Source of the DNA: Marchantia polymorpha subsp. ruderalis
Lineage: Eukaryota; Streptophyta; Marchantiopsida; Marchantiales; Marchantiaceae
Direction of reading: 5' to 3'
Assembly: GCA_037833965.1 (NCBI GenBank)
Contig: AP031355.1
Location: 2,443,501 to 2,507,500, forward strand
DNA: 64,000 bases
How positions within the stretch are numbered: position 1 is the first letter of the stretch; the number at the start of each line of letters is the position of its first letter. Shown here piece after piece: positions 1 through 10,096 of the stretch. Below the pieces are notes generated by a model that saw only the letters and a list, made by a program, of their open reading frames with translations, was not told where the DNA came from and ran no database searches. The position numbers were made by a program, and so were the translations under genes.

Positions 1-1395
1 TACAGAGCCGCCAGCGCCTTTCCATCCAATATCTGAGGCTGAAAATTTTCAGGCATGCGTGGCCGGCCGAGATCAACGGCCTCACAAAATTTCAGATCCA
101 TCCGACCGTCCATCGCAAAGATATGGGCCCCGCAAGATCTTTGAACCTAGGCCAAAATTCCTTCTCCAAAATCCGAGGACTGTGGGTCCCACGCGTCCTA
201 CACGCAAGCCGCCTACTCGCAGGCCGCCTTGGGCCAAAGGCCCCTCTAACTGTTAACGCCGAAGGCTCCTCTATATGTTAACGCCGAAGGCCTCTCTCCT
301 AACCATGACAGCCGCTTTCGACGCTCATAACTCAGTGACGCCTTATCTGTTTCAAGCGTTATTGGTCTCGTTAGAACGAGCGTTGCAAGTTCTGTCCAAC
401 AAGACCCTAACTAAGTCAAACCGTTAAGAATTGAGAAAGTTATGACGGTTTCACTCTTCCGCCGAAGGCGTTTGCCTATGCACTCGCATGCGTTCGCGTC
501 CGCGTCGTAAGCCGCCTACTCGCAGGCGTCCGCGTCCGTGTCGCACTGTTGCGCTGGCGCCGAAGGCGCCGTACAAGTTCCAACCCCGAAGGCGCATTTC
601 TAGGGCCGAAGGCGGATTTCCCGCCGACGCCGAAGCGCCTACGCGTAGGCGGACTTCTCTCGTCCGCGCATAAGACAAACTTTCCTCGCCTACTCGTAGG
701 CGAGAAGCTGAGTATCTTGCGACCTTCATAACTCCCGGAGTCCTCATCCGTTCGTGGCTTTCTTGGGCTCGTTAGAATCAGCGCGTTGAGGTCTTTCCAA
801 CGAGACCCTAACCAAGTCGAGGCGCTGCGAATTGAGAAAGAAATGAGGGATTCACTCTTCCGCCGAATGCACTCTCCCGCATCGCCGAAGGCGTTGACTG
901 AAGGCGCATTTCTAGAGCCGAAGGCGGATTTCCCGCCGACGCCGAAGCGCCTACGCGTAGGCGGACTTCTCTCGTCCGCGCATAGGACAAACTTTGCTCG
1001 CCTACTCATAGGCGAGAAGCTGAGTATCTTGCGACTTTCATAACTCCTGGAGTCCTCATCTGTTCGTAGCGTTCTTGGGCTGGTTAGAATCAGCGCGTCG
1101 AGGTCTTTCCAACGAGACCCCAACCAAGTCGAGGCGTTGCGAATTGAGAAAGTTATGAGGGATTCATTCTTCCGCCGAATGCACTCTCCCGCATCGCCGA
1201 ACGCGTTGACCCGAAGGCGTCTACTGCCAAAGGCGCATCTTCCGGCGGTTCTTCCGCCGAAGGCGTACCGCCAAAGTCGCTCTACCACCGAAGGCCCCCC
1301 ATCAGTAACTTCCGACACTCATAACTCAGTGACCTCTCATCCGTTTCACAAGTTCTTGGGCTCGTTAGAACTAGCGCGTTGAGCTCTTTCAACTA
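1..1395 (-). repeat. LTR upstream segment of family G, inverted, left arm of a large inverted repeat
   Basis: This is GC-rich sequence of the palindrome-rich upstream (U3) part of the family G LTR, in minus orientation. Base 1 pairs with about base 2809, and the end near 1395 pairs with about 1626, so 1-1395 and 1626-2809 form a large imperfect inverted repeat around a spacer of about 230 bp. The left arm is longer because it has an internal tandem duplication. The same segment occurs in plus orientation at 49819-50838. No real gene is seen: the open frames here run through short repeats on both strands. Confidence 0.8.
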
Positions 1396-2450
1396 AAACA
1401 TTTTTGAATAGTAAGTACCGCGGCAGCAGCTGTAAACTGTAATCAGTACGCGAAACCAGAGTAAAAAGAGGATCGAGGACTTTCAAGGGGTTTTGGGCTT
1501 AGGCCACAGTGGGACGCTTGGGACGGAACGGGCGGTTCATGCTGCAGGATCTGCTTCGAGCACCTTCGGCGGTAGATCACTCATAACTTTCTCAATTTGT
1601 AACGCTTTGAGTTGTTTCGGGTTTTGTTGAAAAGACCTTAATATGCTGGTTCTAACAAACCCAAGAACTTGTGAAACGGATGAGAGGTCACTGAGTTATG
1701 AGTGTCGGAAGTTACTGATGGAGGGCCTTCGGCGGTAGAGCGACTTTGGCGGTACGCCTTCGGCGGAAGAATCGCCGGAAGATGCGCCTTCGGCGGTAGA
1801 CGCCTTCGGGTCAACGCCTTCGGCGATGCGGAAGAGTGCATTCGGCGGAAGAGTGAATCCCTCATAACTTTCTCAATTCGCAACACCTCGACTTGGTTAG
1901 GGTTTCGTTGGAAAGAGCTTGACGCGCTGATTCTAACGAGCCCAAGAACGCTACAAACGGATGAGGACTCCGGGAGTTATGAAGGTCGCAAGATACTCAG
2001 CTTCTCGCCTACGAGTAGGCGAGGAAAGTTTGTCCTATGCGCGGACGAGAGAAGTCCATTACGCGTAGGCGCTTCGGCGTCGGCGGGAAATCCGCCTTCG
2101 GCCCTAGAAATGCGCCTTCGGGGTTGGAACTTGTACGGCGCCTTCGGCGCCATCGCAACAGCGTGGACGGACGCGGAGGCCTGCGAGTAGGCGGCTAACG
2201 ACGCGGACGCCTGCGAGTAGGCGTACGCCTGCGTGTAGGACGCGCACGCCTGCGAGTAGGCGGCTTGCGACGCGGACGCGGACGCTTGCGAGTACATAGG
2301 CAAACGCCTTTGGCGGAAGAGTAAAACCGTCATAACTTTCTCCATTCTTAACGGTTTGACTTGGTTAGAGGCTCGTTGAAAAGAACTCAACGCGCCCGTT
2401 CCAACGAGCCCAAGAAAGTTACAAACGAAGCAGGGATCTGTGAGTTATGA
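325..2450. repeat. Seven copies of a ~121-bp module ending in TCATAACT / AGTTATGA
   Basis: Modules lie at 325-444, 726-846, 1038-1158 and 1319-1395 (partial) in minus orientation, and at 1581-1701, 1862-1982 and 2330-2450 in plus orientation. Each starts TCATAACT(TTCTCAATTC) and ends with a form of AGTTATGA, so the ends are short inverted repeats. The inside reads roughly as a shared 'GTTTCGTTGGAAAGAGCT' and 'CTAACGAGCCCAAGAAC' core. Further copies are at 50039-50159 and 50318-50438, and degenerate ones at the start of every family G LTR in the window. Function is unknown. Confidence 0.75.
591..1210 (-). repeat. Tandem duplication, period about 313 bp
   Basis: The block starting GCGCATTTCTAGGGCCGAAG at 591 recurs near 904 with few changes. 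Each copy holds one 121-bp module and one palindrome GCCTACGCGTAGGC. The right arm of the inverted repeat has only one such block, which explains the unequal arm lengths. Confidence 0.75.
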
Positions 2451-2882
2451 GCGACGGGGGTGACTGTTATAGATAGGCGACTCCATGCGGACGGGAGACT
2501 GCCTGCGCATAGGTGAGCGCCTACGCATAGTCGAGACTCACCTCCGGTGCAGCGCAGGAAAGGAAAGGTGCCGGCGGAAGATCCGCCTTCGGCTCAAGGG
2601 CCTTCGGTGCCACGTGGCAAAAGATTTCCGATGGCAGGAGTTGGCGGGATTATGTCAAGTATGGGACGCAGAACGGCGGGGCCCATATCTTTGCGATGGA
2701 CGGTCGGATGGATCTGAAATTTTGTGGCGCCGTTGATCTCGGCCGACCACGCATGCTTGCAAATTTTCAGCTTCAAATCTTGGATGGAAAGGCGCTGGCG
2801 GCTCTGTACAGTAGGCTTAGGATTCAGATTTAGGGTTAGGGTTAGATTTAGGTTGTAAGTTAGAGGGGAAGGCAGCCGCCGA
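1396..2882 (+). repeat. LTR upstream segment of family G, plus orientation (spacer and right arm)
   Basis: From TAAAACATTTTTGAATAG at about 1396 this matches 49852-50838 in the same orientation, apart from extra modules and palindromes. It includes a run of purine-rich units (GCCTGCGAGTAGGC and relatives) at about 2175-2295 and ends in GGCAGCCGCCGACT, as does the copy at 50838. It lacks the TGTGG tip of the LTR. No gene is seen. Confidence 0.75.
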
Positions 2883-3713
2883 CTACTCAGGTGTAGGATC
2901 TGTTGCGGCTCGCACCATGGCATAGTGCAGTGTAGTGCTTGTTAGGACTTAGAAGGTATAAAGTAGTTCAAGGCGTCTTGCCTTGTGATTTTTCCCAGTT
3001 TCGGAAGTGCAGATCAGGAACTCATTTTCTCTGCGTGTTTGTGTCCTTAGTTCTGTCACCACGCAAGAGGAGCTACAACTTGGCGTTCCGCATTTTGTAG
3101 CTGAAGGTCTTTGGCCGAATGTTCAGAGCTAGTACATTGGTTAGAGACTTGAGTAGTTCGGATCTACACCTGCGGGTCATTGCCGATGCTCAGAGCCAGT
3201 GACTAGTTAGATACTTGAATAGTTTCGCCCCTACACCTTCGAGTGTTTGTTTCTGATTGTACTCCTTCGGGATTTTTCCCCTGAATGCCAAAGTGAAGTT
3301 TTGCTACTTCGTGTAAGCCTTGGTTGTAAATTCAGGTTACGCTGCAGCAGGTGCCTTTGGGGTAACCCCTGTAGTATTTCTGGGAATGACAAGTGCCTAA
3401 GAATTCAAACTCTTCAATAGACTGTTATGGTGTGTTACTGGAATGTTTCTCAGTGAGTCCTTCAGTGCGGACCTATGTTCTCTGCGCATTTTGTGAGTTG
3501 AGAGTGTTGTTCACCGCGTATGAGTGACTTCGATCCGAAGTAGGTAGTCCAAACCGGGTTTCCTACGCTAGCAGCAAGCTAGTGGAAGCGTTGTAAAAGC
3601 CGGAGTTGGGAGTCACTACCCGCAGCTTCGCTGAGTGTACTCTTGAGAGACCTTCCCCCTGAAATCTTGAGTAGAGGTCCTGACGAATCTCTGGGTTGTG
3701 TTTCTGTAGTTTC

Positions 3714-3748
<35 letters not shown>

Positions 3749-3999
3749 GCTGCACTGTGCGACCTCCGAGTGCGCTCCGAGTGGACACTTGCAGTATTTC
3801 TGGGAGTGACAGTCGCCTGAGAATTCAAACTCCTCAATAGTCTGTTAAACGTGACACTTTGTACCCTGTGTGTTCCTCTGTCCCTGTGGGTTCGACCTTT
3901 CTACCACTATATTGCAGTTTTAGCCTTTAGTGGGTTATTATAGTGGGTTCGACCTTTCTACCACTATATTGCAGTTTTAGCCTTTAGTGGGTTATTACA
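2883..3999 (+). repeat. LTR downstream segment of family G (TATA to LTR end)
   Basis: This is the part of the family G LTR after its reading frame. It has a TATA box (TATAAAGT, 2957-2964), the short hairpin CAAGGC/GCCTTG at 2969-2985, a (GT)n run at about 3715-3745, and the LTR end GGGTTATTACA at 3999. It joins directly to a piece of the LTR reading-frame region at 4000, so two LTR fragments lie head to tail. Confidence 0.8.
3886..3999 (+). repeat. 57-bp tandem duplication of the LTR terminus
   Basis: GTGGGTTCGACCTTTCTACC begins at 3886 and again at 3943. The two 57-bp units are almost identical, and the second ends with the LTR terminal TTACA. Other LTR ends in the window have one unit. Confidence 0.9.
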
Positions 4000-6900
4000 T
4001 GAAGCCGCGCGTGAGAGAGAAGGCCGTTATATCTCGGAGCCGGCGCAGCCGTCAAGTGATTTGGCTTTCACGACCAAAAGCCGATCATGACCCCCTGCGA
4101 GCGGACAAAGGACACTCCATTCTTGAATTTGCGATTTCAATTCCTTGTGCGAGGTGCACGCGTCCACCTTCTAGCCGAGAGACGTTCTAGACACCACCGC
4201 GCGGAGAGTTACCCGGTGGTAGGGAGAGAATTGAGTGCGCGACATTTGGAATAGAGAGAGATTAGAGTTTGCAGAGGAAACAGAACCGCGAGCAAGAGGC
4301 TCGGGCATAGCAGAGAGAGTTGCGCAAACCAATTTCAAGAACGCGATGTCGACATCGGTGAAGTTGCGGATGGTGCCACTCAAGCTCCCGCAGAATGGAT
4401 TGCGTGCTTTTGAGGACGAGCTGATTGCGAGGAAACTCAAATTCTTGCTGTGGTGATGGAATTACGTGTGCGCATACATGGTGCGCGAATGGTTGGACGA
4501 GGAACGGCAACCTACGCGCGGATTCCGTCCGCACGTAGATTGATGGACTGTCCGCGATTGGGGACAGGCATTGGGGAGGTGTGCAGGTGAAGACGGGTAC
4601 CTCCTGTTCGACAGTGAGAGCGTCAAAGTATCGAAGGCGGACGAAGCCTCCTTTGTGGAATTGTTCAAGCGGGAGAGGTCCTCCAAGAACGGGTACTGGA
4701 CCCGAGACTACAAAGATCGTTTCCGCAGGACCGTAGCGATGGCGCTGCTGCAATTGTTGCAACCGCACCGCACTACGTACATCACGTTGTGGCAGGTGTC
4801 CTTCGTGGAGCTCACATTGGCTGGAGCTCTAGTTCACTGGTCGCGTATCATGCATAGGGTGATGCGACAGCATGCGTTTGAGGAGCGGGGAGGAACGCTC
4901 AATTACCTCTCCCCCTTCTTGATAAACTTTTATCGGTCGATGAATTGTTTAACCGCGGCCGAGCGTGCTCGATTTCGCCATTGTCAATCGACCATCCCGG
5001 GAGGTATGTGCGGGATAACGAAGTAGACACCGACGCGGAGGACTCACCAACTTCCACTCCACCAAGTCAACAGGATGCGGGGAGAGACACATCCGCAGCG
5101 CGAGTGCCGCGGAAGCGGAGATGGAGAGAGGACCCGGAGAATGAGCAACATCAAGAATCAGCTGCTCTCACCCGGAAGCGGCCACTGCACGAGATCTTCA
5201 ACCGGCCGAAGCAGAAAGCGCGCAGGCTTTCGCTACCTGCCAGCAGCGCGGAAACGGCGACGATCGCCACAGAGAAGGGAAGTCCATCCCTGGAGAAGGA
5301 TGGGACTGCGCGGACGGTCGAAGGGTCAGTAGACCAGCCTACGCCTTCGGCGGAGGAGAGACGACCTTCGGCTCAGGAGCTACAACGTGCGGCGCGGATG
5401 AGTGTGCCGCCTACGCATAGGCGACTCCCTGTGGATAGGCGACCCCTTGCGGACGTAGACTTGTGCCTACGCATAGGCAGAGAAAGTTCGCCTACGCATA
5501 GGCGGGTGCCTACGCATAGGCAGGACTCACCCCCGGTGCAACGCAGGAAGGGGAAGGAGCCGGCGGAAGATCCGCCTTCGGTTCAAGGGCCTTCGGGGCA
5601 AGGCGCTTCGGCGGTGAGATCGCCGGGATATGCGCCAGGGCCTTCGGGCCAAGGGACATCGGGCGGGCCGCCTTCGGCTCAACCGCCCTCGGTGGTTGCC
5701 CCGGGAATTGCGCCTACGCATAGGCCGGACGCATCCCTGGCGCAGGACCTAAGGGTGGAGCAGGACCGATTGGTGGAGCGGATTGACTGTCCGCAGGGTG
5801 AAATTCGTGCGCGCGATGCACAATTACACTCCGCGCAGGTACATTCCGCATGATCGCCTTCGGCAGTAGACGCCGGCGGCGAGGAGGTTACAGTAGCGGC
5901 GGGACAGGGACAGGCGGACGATGCGAATTTGGCACGGCCGCATTCACCCCCGCATTGGACATTTTAGCAGGGAGCAGCGAGGCTGCAGGAGCGCCAGCGG
6001 CGGCAGAGCACGCAGACGTCTCGCAGCCCCGCACAGGCCAATCGCCGACGAATTCAATGGCGACCGAAATCCTCAATTCGGAGGATGACGAAAAAAGAGA
6101 ATCCACAGAATCAGTGTCGGGATCGGGATCCACCGAGGAGGAGGAGGAGGAAATGGTAGGCGCGCTGACGACGGCGCTCTGTGAGCAGGTAGTACCTCAG
6201 CTGAGGTACCTGGAACGCAAGATGGAGAAGTACGCGGACCCTCGCCAGCCTGGGTCCTACGTCGAGTTAGTGCGTAGGCAAACTCGCACTAAAGTCCACA
6301 CCAGCAAGTTGCTGGCCCGTGTGGACCTGGGAACTTAAGGATCTGCGGGAGGAGCATGAGTGCCTGTGGGGTCAGTACAACCTCAATAGGAAGTTGTACA
6401 AACACTTCGACAAGACGAAGGACAAGAAGCTGGAAGAGTTCGCCAAGGAGAAGGCGAAGCTCACAGAGGCGCTGGATTCTGAGCAGGCTCAGAATCAAAT
6501 TTTGTCACAGGAGCTCGTGCGACAGACACGGTTGTTAGATCAGTGTCACCTCGCACGACAGGCGGATGAGGAATTAATCTGCAGACTACAGTCCGAGTGC
6601 GGGGAATTGAGAGCACAGCGTGCGGAGGCCGAATTGCAGTTGGTTGTAGTTGAAGACGATCGCCGGCGGGCGGCAGATCGCACGAAGAAAGAGATGGCGA
6701 GGCGAGTCACCCACTGTCTTAGGGGCTACGCCCACTGGGAAGTGGCGGCGCAGGAGAAACTCACACTGCGCGAGTTAGAGCTTTGTGCAGCCGGGTTGTT
6801 AACAGGTGACAGTCGGAGTCGGCAACGAGTGGCGAAGAAGCTAGACTCTTTTTTTGTTGAGATCGCGGGACACCATGGCCACCCTTGAGACGGAGGTTTC

Positions 6901-7042
6901 CGCGGTGTTGCGGCGGTTGGGACTGCGCAGTCGAGCTGAGGACTGGCAGGGTAGGGAGTTAGTGCACGGCAGTCCGTCGCGCAGGAGGCAAAGCACAGGT
7001 TCTGCAGAGTGTAGTGTAGCGTGGTTCCGTGCAGGCGTGTAG
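4000..7042 (+). pseudogene. Broken copy of the family G LTR-encoded protein
   Basis: The order of parts is the same as in the long frame at 38532-41669: an N-terminal conserved region (with the LPQNGLRAFE motif), a proline-rich middle, an acidic stretch with EEEEEE, a C-terminal coiled coil and the terminal AECSVAWFRAGV. Palindromes here are mostly GCCTACGCATAGGC, whereas the young copies use GCCTGTGCACAGGC. It is a fossil with roughly half a dozen breaks and is clearly older than the copies at 26122-42686. The family's function is unknown. Confidence 0.8.
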
Positions 7043-7962
7043 CATAGTGCAGTGTAGTGCTAGTTAGGACTTAGAAGGTATAAAGTAATTCAAGGCGTCT
7101 TGCCTTGGGATTTTTCCAATTTCGGAAGTGCAGATCAGGAACTCATTTCCTTTGCGTGTTTGTGTCCTTAGTTCTGTCACCACGCAAGAGGAGCTACACC
7201 TTGGCGGTCTGCATTGTGTAGCTGAAGGCCTTCGGCCGAACGTTCAGAGCTAGTACATTGGTTAGAGACTTGAGTAGTTCGGATCTACACCTGCGGGTGA
7301 TTGCCGATGCTGAGAGCCAGTGACGAGTTAGATACTTGAACAGTTTTCCCCTTCCACTTTCGAGTGACTGTTCCTGATTGTACTCCTTCGGGATTTTTCC
7401 CCTGAATGCCAAAGTGAAGTTCTGTTACTTCGTGTAAGCCTTGGTTGTAAATTCAGGTTACGCTGCAGCAGGTGTCTTCAGGGCAACCCCTGTAGTATTT
7501 CTAGGAATGACGAGTGCCTAAGAATTCAAACTCTTTAATAGACTGTTATGGTGTGTTACTGGAACGTTTCTCAGTGAGTCCTTCCGTGCAGACCTGTGTT
7601 CTCTGCGCGTTTTGTGAGTTGAGAGTGTTGTTCACCGCGTATGAGTGACTTCGATCCGAAGTAGGAAGTCCAACCCGGGTTCCCTACGCTAGCAGAAAGC
7701 TAGCAGAAGGGTTGTAAAAGCCGGAGTTGGGAGTCACTACCCGCAGCTTCGCTGAGTGCTCGCGAGAGACTTTCCCCCTGAAATCTTGAGTAGAGGCCCT
7801 AACCGACCTCTGGGTTGTGTTTCTGTAGTTTCAGGTGTGTGTGTGTGTGTGTTTGTGTGTGTGTTGAGTGAACTATGCTGCACTGTGCGACCTCCGAGTG
7901 AGCTCCGAGTGAACACTTGCAGTATTTCTGGGAGTGACAGTCGCCTGAGAATTCAAATTCAG
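7043..7962 (+). repeat. LTR downstream segment of family G, cut at its end
   Basis: It follows the broken frame directly. It has TATAAAGT at 7079-7086, the hairpin CAAGGC/GCCTTG at 7091-7107 and an interrupted (GT)n run at about 7836-7864. It runs to about 7962, where an inverted LTR tip begins, and the usual terminal TTACA is not present. Confidence 0.75.
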
Positions 7963-8224
7963 GATTTTCCTAGCGCTAAAGGCGGCTAGCGCCGAAGGCG
8001 TATTATGCGCCCGAAGGAGATTCCCTTCAGAATCGATCGTTCGGGCCGGAGCGCCTGTTCCAAACATTGAGCCCAACTCCTGGATTCTACGAGATCATAT
8101 GAGACCCGCGATTATCCATCTTCACTCTATTTAAATGTATCGATTATCATTTACACTGCTGCTGCGGTACTGTTTTCCAAAAATGTTTTAAATTCCGCAC
8201 AAAATCAAAAAGTGGGTTACCACA
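7963..8224 (-). repeat. Inverted LTR tip of family G (older subtype)
   Basis: The reverse complement starts TGTGGTAACCCACTTTTTG at 8224 and follows the start of the LTR at 48293 for about 260 bp. Only the tip is present. It sits between two plus-strand LTR downstream segments, so it is part of a rearranged mosaic. Confidence 0.8.
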
Positions 8225-8986
8225 GCTCGGAGCTAGTAACTGGTTAGATACTTGAACAGTTCGTCCCTACAACTTCGGGTGATTGTTCCTGTTTGTACTC
8301 CTTCGGGATGTATCCCCTGAATGCCAAAGTGAGGTTTTGTTACTTCGAGTAAACCTTGGTTGTGAATTCAGGTTTCGCTGCCTGTGGCGCCCTCGGGGCT
8401 AACCTCCGCAGTATTTCTGGGAATGACTAGTGCATGAGAATTCAAACTCGTCAATAGACTGTTATGGTGTGACACTGGATCTTTTTTCAGTTGAGGTTCT
8501 TAGTTTGGACCTATATGCTTTGCGCGTTTTGTGAGTTGAGTGTGTTGTTCACCGCGTGTGAGTGACTTTGGTTTGACGAAGGTACCGCATCCGAAGTAGG
8601 AAGTCCAACCCGGGTGCCCTGCGCTAGCAAAAACTAGTGGAAGGGTTGTAAAAGCCGGAGTTGGGAGACACTACTTGCAGAGCCTCTAAGTGTACTCCTA
8701 AGAAACTTTCCCCCTGAACCTTGAGTGGAGGTTCTAATTGACCTCTTAGTTGTGCTTTTCCAGTTTCAGGTGTGTGTTGGGGTGAACTAAGCTGCATTGT
8801 GCATCCTGCGAGTGACCTCCGAGTTGAGCACTTGCAGTATTTCTGGGAGTGACAGTCATCGGAGAATTCAAACTCTTCAATAGTCTGTTAAACATGACAC
8901 TTTGTACTCTATGTGTTGCCTCTGTCCCTGTGGGTTCGACCTTTTTGCTGCTATATTGAAGTTTTAGCCTTTGGTGGGTTATTACA
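8225..8986 (+). repeat. LTR downstream segment of family G (terminal part)
   Basis: It matches the last ~760 bp of the family G LTR from GGAGCTAGTAACTGGTTAG to the terminal TTATTACA at 8986. The (GT)n run is replaced by GGTGTGTGTTGGGGTGAAC. It is a more diverged subtype, like the inverted fragment at 47303-48292. Confidence 0.8.
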
Positions 8987-9005
8987 CACTTGGATCCATT
9001 TGATG

Positions 9006-9117
9006 TGTCGTGCGACTCAGTATCGCCATACATCATACATTGCTGACATGCTCTACTCACAACTCAAACATACATACACAAGGAACAAGAGTGTCCACAC
9101 ACAAAGGTATCACAACT
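9006..9117. repeat. Repeat A, first copy
   Basis: This is a 112-bp unit from TGTCGTGCGACTCAGTATCG to GGTATCACAACT. A second copy lies at 9410-9521, separated by repeat B. It may be LTR sequence of the methyltransferase-bearing element. Confidence 0.75.
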
Positions 9118-9409
9118 AAAAGAGATGTCGAAACACAAATACACAAAGAGTCGAGCCAAACTCACTACTCGTAGGTAGATTAAAAGTCGAAGCTAAGGGG
9201 AAAAACCCCGACGCGTAAGGCTCAACTCGAAGAACTGACAGTTCTTCGAGTTTGCCACGAATATAACCCACAGAAGGTGTCGACTCCATCCAACGTTCCT
9301 CGCTTGTCTGCCGCGGCCCAACGTTAGCCGACTCCCAACGTTCCCCGACTCCAATTCGAACTCAACGTGTCTCAACTCAAATCGATCCAACGTCTCGAGC
9401 CATGATAGC
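9118..9409. repeat. Repeat B, first copy
   Basis: This 292-bp unit contains AGAGATGTCGAAACACAAAT near its left end and GTCTCGAGCCATGA near its right end. A shorter copy lies at 18048-18239, which lacks about 90 bp present here. It contains ACTGACAGTTCTTCGAGTTT and several CAACGT words. It may be part of an LTR or an independent short element. Confidence 0.7.
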
Positions 9410-9521
9410 TGTCGTGCGACTCAGTATCGCCATACATCATACATCGCTGACATGCTCTACTCACAACTCACACATACATACACAAGGAACGAGAGTGTCC
9501 ACACACAAAGGTATCACAACT
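9410..9521 (-). repeat. Repeat A, second copy; candidate start of the 3' LTR of the methyltransferase element
   Basis: Read on the minus strand, a purine run (AGGGGGGCGAG) ends just before TTGTGATACCTTTGTGTG, which is the order polypurine tract then LTR start. This makes repeat A (perhaps with B) the best candidate for the element's 3' LTR. The matching 5' LTR was not found on the right side, so the assignment is an inference. Confidence 0.5.
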
Positions 9522-9534
9522 CGCCCCCCTAGCT
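9522..9534 (-). other. Candidate polypurine tract of the methyltransferase element
   Basis: On the minus strand CTAGGGGGGCGA lies directly before the candidate 3' LTR start TGTGATACC. Position and composition fit a plus-strand primer site. Confidence 0.5.
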
Positions 9535-9679
9535 GGCGGTCAGGTCCCTCTGACTCCCAGGTAGCCCTATCTACAACTACATGCTATGCACCTTCGTGGG
9601 TGCGCGAACCAGTAGGCCGGGTGCTATGTCGCCCCATTGTTAGTCGCCTATCTGCAATTCATAACATGTGAAGATCAAG

Positions 9680-10060
9680 TCATCTACCCTCTGAAGTACA
9701 TCGAGGACAAACCCACCGTCCAGTAGGAACAACATCGATAGGTGGAGTCAAGCACGACATGTGCCATCCCCTAAAACACCTATCACACACCAACATATGG
9801 GCCGCCTGATCAGTTGACCCACATAACATGCACCTCAAGCCGGCACGTACAATCGCCAAGCTTGGATCCATAGTACCATCCACGTTTGGGAGGTGGCATG
9901 GCGCACAGTTGCGCACATGATCCTTCCAAACGACACCGTCACGACCCTCCAACATGAGAATTCCAGACGGTAACACCTCTCGCACTCGCAGGATAGTGCG
10001 TCCTGCCGTCACATCCAACTTAGTCGGTGCAGTCTGCTGTAGATAGACGTAGTCTCCCAC
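9680..10060 (-). CDS. Integrase C-terminal region with PHD finger (element part)
   Basis: This 126-residue stretch starts with GDYVYLQQTAP and continues with VREVLPSGILMLEG, which fits the DNA-binding tail of a gypsy integrase. Residues about 77-122 form a PHD finger with C4HC3 spacing: CMLCG, VCDRCFRGWHMSC, then WVCPRC, including the conserved Trp two residues before the seventh cysteine. PHD fingers often read histone H3 tails, so this could steer integration to a chromatin state, much as chromodomains do in chromoviruses. The targeting role is an inference. The domain call is firm. Confidence 0.85.
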   Translation of the reverse strand: MGDYVYLQQTAPTKLDVTAGRTILRVREVLPSGILMLEGRDGVVWKDHVRNCAPCHLPNVDGTMDPSLAIVRAGLRCMLCGSTDQAAHMLVCDRCFRGWHMSCLTPPIDVVPTGRWVCPRCTSEGR

Positions 10061-10096
10061 GCGGAACCTACGAATCGATGGTCGATAACCTCCTCC

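Noticed and set aside
476-1318. Long minus-strand frame in the GC-rich repeat (about 280 codons), and similar ones opposite the LTR frames (for example 28401-29363)
   Set aside because: They run through palindromic repeats that lack stops on both strands. No domain or codon signal was seen, so they are shadows of repeats or of the plus-strand frame.
2829-2852. Telomere-like TTTAGGG/TTAGGG units, also at 50784-50807
   Set aside because: Only two or three imperfect units, at the same place in two copies of one LTR segment, so they are part of the LTR and not telomeric DNA.
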